The notes beneath the pieces were generated by a model. It did not search any database. It was not told the DNA's origin and saw only the letters and a program-made list of their open reading frames with translations. Shown here piece after piece: positions 1 through 6,779 of a stretch of DNA of 12,897 bases. The stretch comes from an uncultured bacterium (lineage in GTDB: Bacteria; Eisenbacteria; RBG-16-71-46; CAIMUX01), in NCBI GenBank assembly GCA_946886185.1, contig CAMPIC010000027.1, positions 1 through 12,897 of the forward strand. Direction: 5' to 3'. A program made the translations under genes and the position numbers. How positions within the stretch are numbered: position 1 is the first letter of the stretch; each line of letters opens with the position of its first letter.

Positions 1-498
1 GAACAGGCCGTCCGCTACGACGATCCAGCCGGCCTTCGCCAGAACCGCGTGCCGGGCGGCCGCGAGAGCGGTGATGTGGGCGACGGTCGTGCCCGTCACG
101 AACGCGCCCGCCGTTTCGCGCGGGAGATCGAGCAGCTCGAGCATCCATCGCAGCGCCACCTGTTCCAGACGAGCGGTGGCGGGCGTAACGTTGTACAATC
201 CGGTGTTCTGATCCCATGCCGAGGTCATGAAGTCGGCGGCGAGAGCGGCCGGGAGCGATCCTCCCATCACGAAGCCGAAGAACCGCGGCCCCGCGATTCC
301 CATCGTCGCGGGCGAGCCGATCTCGTCGAGCTCCCGCAGCACCGCATCCGGATCCATCGGATGGTCCTGTAGCTCCAGATCGAATTTGGCCAGGTCATGA
401 ACGCCATCCTTGGAAGGAGCCACGCTCCGTTCCTGCAATGAATCGAGATAGCGCGCGGAGCGCTGCGCCGCGTCAGTCAGCAGTGGTTTTAAGTCCAT
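1..498 (-). CDS. PLP-dependent amino-acid decarboxylase family protein (N-terminal 166 codons, cut by window edge)
   Basis: The frame is open from an ATG at 498 down to base 1 with no stop, so the C-terminal part lies outside the window. The visible part resembles the N-terminal third of group II PLP-dependent decarboxylases (aromatic-L-amino-acid/glutamate decarboxylase-like, fold type I). Seen: a GPRFFGFVMGGSLPAALAAD segment, an SAWDQNTGLYNVTPATARLE segment, and VTGTTVAHITALAAARHAVL, which corresponds to the PLP-phosphate binding region of the family. The Schiff-base lysine would lie beyond the edge and cannot be checked. Some relatives are annotated as aspartate aminotransferase family, so the substrate is unknown. 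The gene lies 66 nt after the ABC ATPase on the same strand with no terminator seen, so co-transcription is plausible. No clear Shine-Dalgarno precedes the ATG, so the start is less certain than the family. Confidence 0.85.
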   Translation of the reverse strand, partial: MDLKPLLTDAAQRSARYLDSLQERSVAPSKDGVHDLAKFDLELQDHPMDPDAVLRELDEIGSPATMGIAGPRFFGFVMGGSLPAALAADFMTSAWDQNTGLYNVTPATARLEQVALRWMLELLDLPRETAGAFVTGTTVAHITALAAARHAVLAKAGWIVVADGLF

Positions 499-564
499 GA
501 TCGGATTGTGAGCGGCGAAGTCAGCGCCGACTACCGGAGATTTTGAAGAGCGACGGCACGTTGA

Positions 565-1308
565 TCACGGTTCGCCGCGCGCCCACCCGGAAAGCTGCGC
601 CAGGCGGTCCGACTCCTTCCCGGAAAGCGAAAACAGAGTCGGGCGCCCGCGTTTCATTACGACGGCGTTTTCCGCCAACACAAGGAACGGGTCGATCTCG
701 TGTGTGGAAACGATCGCGGAAGCTCCCGCGCGAATCCGCTGTTCGAGCCATGTCAGGACCAACGCGCGCATCCCGAGATCGAGTGCGACGAGCGGCTCAT
801 CGAGCAAGACGACGCGGGGTTCTCCTACGAAAGCCGCCGCGAACAACACCCGCCGGCGCTGGCCCAGCGAGAGCTCGCGGACGGAGCGATGGCCCAGATC
901 TTCCATCCCGACCATCGCGAGCGCGCGGTGACCGGCGGCCAGGGGTGCGCTCCGCAGCGCGCAGACGAGACGGATCACCTCGTTCACCGCCGCGTAAGGG
1001 GTGAGATCGGGCTGCTCCGGCACGTAGGCGAGGCCAAGCCGCGCGTCGCGTTCTTCTTTCCAGAGATCGCGCCCTTCGATCCGGATCGAGCCGGTCTCCG
1101 GCGACTCCACTCCCGCGAGCAGTTTCAAGAGCGTGCTCTTTCCACTGCCATTCGGGCCCAGCAGCAGCGTCAACCCCGGATGGACGCGCAGCGACGCGCA
1201 TTCCAGATCAGCTGGATCCGCAGGGCGGCGTTCCCACCAGCGCGAGCGACGGTGATAGCGGAACCGGACGTCGTGCAACTCGACGAGCGTCCGCCGATCC
1301 TCGTTCAT
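565..1308 (-). CDS. ABC exporter ATP-binding protein
   Basis: This 247-residue nucleotide-binding domain should energise the permease encoded just upstream at the inner membrane. Seen: Walker A GPNGSGKST (residues 51-59), a Q-loop in YVPEQP (Q99), signature ELSLGQRRR (146-150 LSLGQ, in place of canonical LSGGQ), Walker B VVLLDEP (166-172) and H-loop STHE (H203). A basic, Trp-containing insert (RRSRWWERRPADP) sits between the A-loop region and the first core strand. The start ATG overlaps the permease stop as ATGA, and a GCGAGG Shine-Dalgarno lies 5 nt upstream, so the start is well supported. The C-terminus is short, with no extra domain. Single-NBD architecture next to a polytopic permease points to an ABC-2-type exporter. 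The substrate cannot be read from the sequence. Confidence 0.93.
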   Translation of the reverse strand: MNEDRRTLVELHDVRFRYHRRSRWWERRPADPADLECASLRVHPGLTLLLGPNGSGKSTLLKLLAGVESPETGSIRIEGRDLWKEERDARLGLAYVPEQPDLTPYAAVNEVIRLVCALRSAPLAAGHRALAMVGMEDLGHRSVRELSLGQRRRVLFAAAFVGEPRVVLLDEPLVALDLGMRALVLTWLEQRIRAGASAIVSTHEIDPFLVLAENAVVMKRGRPTLFSLSGKESDRLAQLSGWARGEP

Positions 1309-2618
1309 CGCGCGACCTCGCTCATCGAATCTCCCGCGGCATCGTGATGGAGAGGTTCCCATACGGTCACGATCTGGGAGCGATCGACCCGCGCTGCCAG
1401 ACGAATCACGAGAGGAGCGAGACTCAGCGCGGCGATCGAAGCCATCGGCCAGAGCGTACAGGTGACGATCACCAAGCCACCGCCGATCCAAGAGTCGGGT
1501 CCGACCACACCGAGGACGCGTCCCGGTGCGAGACGCAACGCCCACACGGTGATCGCCGCCAGCAACGGAAGCGCGCTCAGTCCGACCACTGCGCTGCCGG
1601 GATCGAGCAGCACCGCGCAGACAACGACGGGAAGAGCGGGAATGCCGAGCACGAGCGCATCGTCGATCGCGCGCCGAGTGGACGTGGTGGGAAGCGAGCG
1701 ATGCCAGGGCCAAGGCCGACGCCGCACGAACAACGCCTCCGACAGGGTTTGCAGCCCCAGCCAAATCGCGCTCAGCAGAGCGAGCCGGGTCACCAACGCC
1801 GACTGAGACGCGGGCACATCATTGTTGGTGCGAAAGAGCCACGCAGCGGCAAGCAAGAGGACTCCTGTGATCGTGGGAGAGATCGGGCGCCACCCCAGCG
1901 CGCGCCACGACAGAGTCGGCGCGATCCAGCGATCCGCACGACGCCTGCGCCGCCGCGGACGCCGCATCGGCACTGCCGGGCCGGCCACGAGATCCCACAA
2001 CAAGACCAAGCAGAGCGCGAGCACAGCCGAGATCCAGCCTCCGAGAATCCACACCAACGCGGCCAGAGCAGCGAGCGGGCTCGCGAACGTTCCCCGTCGC
2101 ACCGGGACCGCCGCTGCGGCCGCCGCCACGTATCCCACTGCCGATCCGACCAAAGACGGAACCGAGATCGATTCGCGAAACAGCATCGGAGTGAGAATCG
2201 CGAAGAGGGCGTGGACGGCGATCAAAGGGAGCAGAGGAACCGTGAGAGCGAGCGCCAACGCTCTGCGGTGATCAGCGGGGCGGAGAGGAAGACTCCCGAG
2301 CCAGCCACCGAATCCGAGCTGGAGAGTCGGGAGGGCGCGCCGCGCGAGCAGCATCGCCAACATCATCCACAGCAGCGCCGGAGTCCGCGGCGCTTGCGAG
2401 GCGGTCATGGCCAGGCCGATCGCGCTCGCCAGCCGCGCCGGATCGGAAGCGAACACGAGCGTCACGATCAAGAGAGCGAGCGAGGCGAGCGCGTTCCGCT
2501 GCGCCAGCCGCGCGGCGCCGAGAGCATGGAAACGAAGGAGAGGCGCGGCGGCGGCACGCACAGCTGGTGATGGCTCAGCTCGTGATGGCTCGGCTGCGGA
2601 AAGATCAGCTCGCGGCAT
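1305..2618 (-). CDS. Polytopic membrane protein, probable ABC-2-type exporter permease with two similar halves
   Basis: This is an integral membrane protein of about 437 residues with roughly 10-12 hydrophobic segments, and it was not recognised as any named family. Each half carries a loop of the form SLP-x(6)-RRA or close to it (GSLPLRPADHRRALALAL and HRSLPTTSTRRAIDDAL), followed by a hydrophobic helix. Such SLP/R loops occur in ABC-2-type permeases, so two permease halves may be joined in one chain. The halves are separated by a very basic cytosolic stretch (MRRPRRRRRRADR). Its stop overlaps the ATPase start (ATGA), which supports a transporter pair. The chosen ATG at 2618 overlaps the antiporter end by 14 nt. 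A TTG at 2645 with a GGAG 4 nt upstream is a real alternative that adds 9 residues. The N-terminus is Ala/Pro/Ser-rich and low in complexity. Transport direction and substrate are unknown. Confidence 0.82.
   Translation of the reverse strand: MPRADLSAAEPSRAEPSPAVRAAAAPLLRFHALGAARLAQRNALASLALLIVTLVFASDPARLASAIGLAMTASQAPRTPALLWMMLAMLLARRALPTLQLGFGGWLGSLPLRPADHRRALALALTVPLLPLIAVHALFAILTPMLFRESISVPSLVGSAVGYVAAAAAAVPVRRGTFASPLAALAALVWILGGWISAVLALCLVLLWDLVAGPAVPMRRPRRRRRRADRWIAPTLSWRALGWRPISPTITGVLLLAAAWLFRTNNDVPASQSALVTRLALLSAIWLGLQTLSEALFVRRRPWPWHRSLPTTSTRRAIDDALVLGIPALPVVVCAVLLDPGSAVVGLSALPLLAAITVWALRLAPGRVLGVVGPDSWIGGGLVIVTCTLWPMASIAALSLAPLVIRLAARVDRSQIVTVWEPLHHDAAGDSMSEVAR
2563..2592 (-). repeat. 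Imperfect 15-bp tandem repeat in the exporter permease N-terminus
   Basis: Two adjacent 15-bp units (2563-2577 and 2578-2592) differ at two positions. They encode the AEPSR/AEPSP-like stretch of the permease N-terminus. A further partial unit extends toward the start codon. The unit is in frame, so copy changes would only alter the length of a disordered leader. Confidence 0.6.
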
Positions 2619-5235
2619 GAGCGGTCCGGGCGGACGCTTGCGCAAGGATCTCCAGAACTTCCGGGGGCGAGCTCGCTTTGAGAAGCCGGTCGCGCACGTG
2701 CGGATCGCGCACGACCGACGCCACGTTCGCGAGCAGCGAGAGATGGGTATCCGGCCTCTCCTCCGGCGTCACCAACAGGAAGATGAGCCGGACCACTTCG
2801 TGCGATTCCAACGAGAAGAGGACCCCTTCGCGCGAACGTCCGAATGCAATGAGAGGCACACGAAGCCCGGCGCACCGCGCATGCGGGACCGCCACGCCGA
2901 TGCCCAAATCCGTGGAAAGCGCGCTCTCGCGAGCCAGCGCGAGCGCGGCGATGTCGGTGTTCGGGGGAATCTTGTTCGGCGGGATCGAGCCCGCCAATTC
3001 ACGAATGACCTGCTCCGGCGTCCCTCCGCGCAGATCGAGGACCAGTCCACCCGCCGCAACCGTGCTCGACAACGACAGTCCGGCATCGTGGGGGTACTCA
3101 TCCTCGATCCGCCCCACGACCTGCTCGAGGATGTCCTCCAACGTCACGAACCCGAGCGGTCCATCATCGCCTTCCACGACATAGACCGAGCTCCCTTCCA
3201 CCTGCATGCGCGTGAGCGTGGATTCGATGTCATCCTCGGAGCGGACGGTATGGAGCGGGCGGACCAACTTGGTCCAATCATGGCCCGCGGATGCGTCGGC
3301 GATGAGATCCTTGGTGAGCAGATAGCCCGTGGTCTCGCCGGTTTTCGGATCGACCACCGGCCAGCGGGAGAACCGCTCCTGCGAGATCCTGCGGAGCACC
3401 AGTTCCTTGCTGGCGTCGCTCGGGAGCCATTGAACACGGTTCCACGGCACCATGATGCTCCGCACCCTCTGCGTCCGGATGTTGGAGAGATTCTCGCGTA
3501 CGAGCTGGAGGCGAAGATCGCGTACCTTCTCCTCGGCGGCCTCGCGATGCACGCCGGTATCCGCAAGCACCAGTCGGGCGAGAGCGACCGCCGCTTCCGC
3601 TTCCTCGAAGACGGCGCCGGCGACTCCGGCTCGTTCCATCTCCTCCCGCTCGCCCAGATAGCGCGCTCGCGCCAGGATGCGCGTGTTCGGATTGAGCACG
3701 CGTGCCGTCGCGATCACCGCGGAACGATCGGCGGAGCTCGGAACGGTCACGATCAAGTGAGAGGCATGCTCGATTCCAGCCTGACGCAGGATGGTCTCGT
3801 TCGCGGCATCGCCGAAGAGCGCGGTCTGCCCGCTGGCGTTCAGATCGGCCACGGTGTCGGTATTGAGATCGACCACCACGGTGCTCAGGCGCGCATCGCG
3901 AAGGAGGCGATTGACGGATCGCCCCACCGGGCCATAGCCGACCACGACTGCGAGTCCGACCCCGGGCTCCACCGGCACGCGCTGGAGGGCGGTTTCGTTG
4001 AGCCGGTTGGCACGTCTTTCCGCGCGATGGTTGAGCAGTTTCCACAGCCTCGGCCGCCGGCGCAGAATCGACTCGACTCTCGGCAATGACCGGAAGAGGA
4101 GCGGGTTGAGCATGATCGACAAGATGGCGCTAGCGACCAGGACGTTGCGTCCCTCGTCGCCCACCAATCCATGGACCCGTCCGAGCTCGGCAAGAATGAA
4201 CGAGAACTCCCCGATCTGCGCGAGGCCGACCGCCACGGTGAGGCCCGTTCGCACCGAATAGCCGAGCAGGGTCACGATGAGGAGCGCGGCGAGCGGCTTG
4301 GCGACCAGGATGATGGCGAGCGCCGCGAGGACCATGAGCGGAGATTGGACGAGGAAGGCCGGATCGAAGAGCATCCCCACCGATACGAAGAAGATGACGG
4401 CGAACGCGTCGCGCATGGGCAAGGCGTCGGCCGCGGCTTGATGGCTGACCGGGGACTGCGCGACCACCATTCCGGCGAGGAACGCGCCCAGCGCCATCGA
4501 TGCTCCGAACAAGTAATAGGCGCCCGCTGCGATCGCGATGGAGAACACAAGCACCGTGAGCGTGAACAGCTCGCGGGAGCGCAGTCCCGCGACCCGCTGC
4601 AGGACCCAGGGGATCAAGCGCGATCCACCTACCACTACGACGAGGATGAGGGCGAGCATCTTCAGCAGCGCCATTCCCATGGCGGTCCAAAGACTTCCCA
4701 TCCCGGAAGCGGCCCCCTGTTGCCCCAAGACCGGAATGAGGACGAGGAGGACCACCGTGAAGATATCCTCGACGATCAGCCAGCCCACCGCGATGTGTCC
4801 CTGCGGAGTCTCCAGAACCCCGGCATCGCTCAGCATCCGCATCAGGACCACGGTGCTCGCCACCGCCATGGCCATTCCGAGGACCGCCGCGTTCAGCGCC
4901 GGCACGTCGAACGCGGAAAAGACCACGACCGCGAGGACGGTCGCGACCGCGCTCTGCACGACCGCGCCTGGAATCGCGACGTTCCTCACGGCCAACAAAT
5001 CTTTCACATGGAAGTGGATTCCCACTCCGAACATGAGGAGGATCACACCCACTTCGGCGAGCTGATGCGCGATCTCGATATCGCCCACGAATCCCGGAGT
5101 GTGCGGCCCGATCAGGACGCCGGCCAGCAGATAGCCCACGATCGGAGACAGGCCCAGCCGTTGGGTAAGCAGGCCCAGGGCCCAGGCAGCGGTAAACCCG
5201 GCCGCGATCGTAGCAATGACTGGCAGATCGTGCAT
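2605..5235 (-). CDS. Four-module CPA2 cation:proton antiporter (YbaL/Kef-like) - RCK - CBS pair - PTS EIIA fusion
   Basis: An 876-residue inner-membrane K+ or Na+/H+ antiporter with regulatory cytosolic modules. Residues 1-390 are a YbaL-like CPA2 core: SPIVGYLLAGVLIGPHTPGF, LLMFGVGIHFHVKDLLAVR, WLIVEDIFTV with the transport Asp at 157, and LAQIGEFSFILAELG. Residues about 427-555 are a TrkA-N/RCK Rossmann domain with GYGPVG (433-438) and a strand-2 acidic end (VVDLN). Residues about 590-715 are a CBS pair of the CNNM/CorC style, with RSIMVPWNRV and a terminal FVTLEDILEQVVGRIEDEYP. Residues about 730-870 match PTS EIIA type 2 (Fru/Ntr), with GVAVPHAR (H785) and a second His in DTHLSLLA (H831). 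E. coli YbaL, by comparison, is about 560 residues and ends after RCK. The gene starts 42 nt after livF and overlaps the permease by 14 nt. A GGGA lies very close to the ATG, so ribosome binding looks weak. Confidence 0.95.
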   Translation of the reverse strand: MHDLPVIATIAAGFTAAWALGLLTQRLGLSPIVGYLLAGVLIGPHTPGFVGDIEIAHQLAEVGVILLMFGVGIHFHVKDLLAVRNVAIPGAVVQSAVATVLAVVVFSAFDVPALNAAVLGMAMAVASTVVLMRMLSDAGVLETPQGHIAVGWLIVEDIFTVVLLVLIPVLGQQGAASGMGSLWTAMGMALLKMLALILVVVVGGSRLIPWVLQRVAGLRSRELFTLTVLVFSIAIAAGAYYLFGASMALGAFLAGMVVAQSPVSHQAAADALPMRDAFAVIFFVSVGMLFDPAFLVQSPLMVLAALAIILVAKPLAALLIVTLLGYSVRTGLTVAVGLAQIGEFSFILAELGRVHGLVGDEGRNVLVASAILSIMLNPLLFRSLPRVESILRRRPRLWKLLNHRAERRANRLNETALQRVPVEPGVGLAVVVGYGPVGRSVNRLLRDARLSTVVVDLNTDTVADLNASGQTALFGDAANETILRQAGIEHASHLIVTVPSSADRSAVIATARVLNPNTRILARARYLGEREEMERAGVAGAVFEEAEAAVALARLVLADTGVHREAAEEKVRDLRLQLVRENLSNIRTQRVRSIMVPWNRVQWLPSDASKELVLRRISQERFSRWPVVDPKTGETTGYLLTKDLIADASAGHDWTKLVRPLHTVRSEDDIESTLTRMQVEGSSVYVVEGDDGPLGFVTLEDILEQVVGRIEDEYPHDAGLSLSSTVAAGGLVLDLRGGTPEQVIRELAGSIPPNKIPPNTDIAALALARESALSTDLGIGVAVPHARCAGLRVPLIAFGRSREGVLFSLESHEVVRLIFLLVTPEERPDTHLSLLANVASVVRDPHVRDRLLKASSPPEVLEILAQASARTAHAAS

Positions 5236-5277
5236 TTCCCGTACGATATCGGACGCGCCGTACTTCCGAAAGCAGCC

Positions 5278-5985
5278 TCAGCCGCCCAGATAGGCCTTTT
5301 TCACATCGGGGTCCTTGAGGAGGTTTGCGGCGGAGTCGGTCTTGAGGACACGGCCGGTCTGCAGGACGTATCCGCGATGCGCCGTGTGCAAGGCCATGTG
5401 TGCGTTCTGCTCGACGAGGAATACGGTGGTCCCGGTGGCGTTGATTTCGCGAATGATCTCGAAAATTTTCCGCACCACCAGGGGAGCGAGCCCGAGGGAG
5501 GGCTCGTCGAGCAGGAGGAGCTGCGGCCGGCTCATGAGCGCCCGTCCGATCGCGAGCATCTGCTGCTCGCCCCCGCTCAGGGTCGCGGCCTTCTGATTCC
5601 TCCGCTCCGCGAGAATGGGAAAGAGCGAGAAGGCTCGATCCATGGCCGCGGCGACTGCCTCGCGCGAACGTTCTTGATAGGCGCCGAGGAGCAGATTCTC
5701 CCGCACCGTCAGGTTGGCGAACACCTGCCTGCCTTCGGGGACATGGCAGATTCCCTGCTTCACGATCTCGTGCGCGGGAAGCGCCTCGATCGCGCGGCCC
5801 TCGAGGCGAATCGTGCCGGCGCGGGGGCGGATCAGGCCGCTGATGGTGCGCAGGAGAGTGGTCTTGCCCGCTCCGTTCGCGCCGATGAGGGTCACGATCT
5901 GACCTCGCTCGATCTCCAGAGTGACCCCCTGGAGCGCTGCGATGGCGCCGTAGTTGACCGCGAGATTTTCGATTGCGAGCAGCAT
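5278..5985 (-). CDS. livF: Branched-chain amino acid ABC transporter ATPase LivF
   Basis: One of the two ATPases of the Liv (HAAT) importer, 235 residues, the usual LivF length. Seen: Walker A GANGAGKT (35-42), LivF-typical HVPEGRQVFANLTVRENL (81-98), signature LSGGEQQMLAIGRALM (136-151), Walker B LLLLDEPSLGLAP (156-168) and VEQN (191-194). The usual H-loop His is Gln here, which is normal for LivF, whereas the partner LivG keeps a His. The C-terminal VKKAYLGG is the typical end. It begins 2 nt after the livG stop, so translational coupling is likely; no strong Shine-Dalgarno was seen. It pairs with LivG on the cytosolic face of LivH/LivM. Confidence 0.96.
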   Translation of the reverse strand: MLLAIENLAVNYGAIAALQGVTLEIERGQIVTLIGANGAGKTTLLRTISGLIRPRAGTIRLEGRAIEALPAHEIVKQGICHVPEGRQVFANLTVRENLLLGAYQERSREAVAAAMDRAFSLFPILAERRNQKAATLSGGEQQMLAIGRALMSRPQLLLLDEPSLGLAPLVVRKIFEIIREINATGTTVFLVEQNAHMALHTAHRGYVLQTGRVLKTDSAANLLKDPDVKKAYLGG

Positions 5986-5987
5986 CG

Positions 5988-6779
5988 TCAGGATTGGGGA
6001 AGCTCGGATTCGAGGGGTGATTCCGCGCTCTCGCCCAGATACGCCTCGATGACGCGCGGATCGTTTTGAATCTCCGCCGGCGTTCCCACCGCAATGGTCT
6101 CGCCGTGATCCAGGACCACGATCCGTTCGCAGATGCTCATGACCAGCTTCATGTCGTGCTCGATGAGCAGGATCCCCAGTCGGAACCGATCCCGGATGAA
6201 GCGGATCAATTCCATGAGCTCGATCTTTTCCTGCGGATTCATTCCGGCGGCCGGCTCATCGAGAAGCAGGATCTTCGGGCCGGTGGCAAGGGCGCGCGCG
6301 ATCTCCAGACGCCGTTGATCTCCATAAGGAAGATTGCGTGAAAGCTGATGCGCCTTTTCCGCCAGACCCAGAGTGCGGAGCAGCTCCAGGCCGTCCTTCT
6401 CCGCTTCCGCGCGCTCCGCGTTGAACTTGGAGCTGCGCAGGATCGTGCTGAGGAGGCCGTGGCTGCGATGGAATCCGACCGTCACGTTCTCCAGCACGGT
6501 GAGATTTCCGAACAAGCGGATGTTCTGGAAAGTTCGGGCGATGCCGGCGCGATTGATCTGCGCAGGCGCGTGCCCGTCGATGCGGCGCCCGTCCATGAGG
6601 ACGGCTCCGTCGCTCGCGGGATAGACCCCGGTGATGACGTTGAAGGCGGTCGTCTTGCCCGCTCCGTTGGGCCCGATCAGGCCCACGAGCTCGCCGACCG
6701 CGACGGTGAGCGAGAAGTTGCCCACCGCGCGCAGTCCCCCGAAGTCGCGGCAGACCCTCTGACACTCCAGCGTGGTCAT
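5988..6779 (-). CDS. livG: Branched-chain amino acid ABC transporter ATPase LivG
   Basis: The second Liv ATPase, 263 residues from the chosen start. Seen: Walker A GPNGAGKT (36-43), Q-loop ARTFQNIRLF (Q85), the LivG-specific insert with long basic helices (104-135), signature NLPYGDQRRLEIARAL (150-155 LPYGDQ, family-typical), Walker B KILLLDEPAAGMNPQE (169 on) and H-loop IEHDMKLVM (H208). The ATG at 6779 overlaps the livM stop as ATGA and gives an N-terminus (MTTLECQRVCRDFGGL) of the usual family length. A GTG at 6803 preceded by GGGAGGA would add 8 residues. However, that purine run also encodes the Gly-Gly-Arg-Glu near the end of LivM, so it may be coincidental. The C-terminal tail of about 13 residues is Glu/Ser-rich and unremarkable. 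Confidence 0.95.
   Translation of the reverse strand: MTTLECQRVCRDFGGLRAVGNFSLTVAVGELVGLIGPNGAGKTTAFNVITGVYPASDGAVLMDGRRIDGHAPAQINRAGIARTFQNIRLFGNLTVLENVTVGFHRSHGLLSTILRSSKFNAERAEAEKDGLELLRTLGLAEKAHQLSRNLPYGDQRRLEIARALATGPKILLLDEPAAGMNPQEKIELMELIRFIRDRFRLGILLIEHDMKLVMSICERIVVLDHGETIAVGTPAEIQNDPRVIEAYLGESAESPLESELPQS

Noticed and set aside
505..535. Possible hairpin between the exporter ATPase and the decarboxylase gene
   Set aside because: The stem is only 4-5 bp with no U-tract on the minus strand, so it is not convincing as a terminator.
1309..1764. N-terminal extension of the exporter ATPase upstream of 1308
   Set aside because: The extra 152 residues are an out-of-frame reading of the permease gene. 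The ATG at 1308 has a ribosome binding site and an ATGA overlap.
2407..4089. Long open frame on the plus strand (about 560 codons) opposite the antiporter and permease
   Set aside because: The translation is Arg/His/Asp-rich with no domain motifs and lies wholly antisense to well-supported genes. It is explained by the codon bias of high-GC DNA.
5236..5277. Possible terminator after livF
   Set aside because: Only a 5-bp GTACG/CGTAC pairing with a long loop and no U-tract was found, so read-through into the antiporter gene is more likely.
5278..5985. LivF lacks the H-loop His (VEQN instead)
   Set aside because: Gln at this position is the usual state in LivF proteins, so it is not a defect.
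4171..6069. Plus-strand open frame of about 632 codons opposite the antiporter and livF
   Set aside because: It has extreme Glu/His/Arg/Asp composition and no recognisable fold, and it mirrors strongly conserved minus-strand genes. It is a GC-rich shadow frame.
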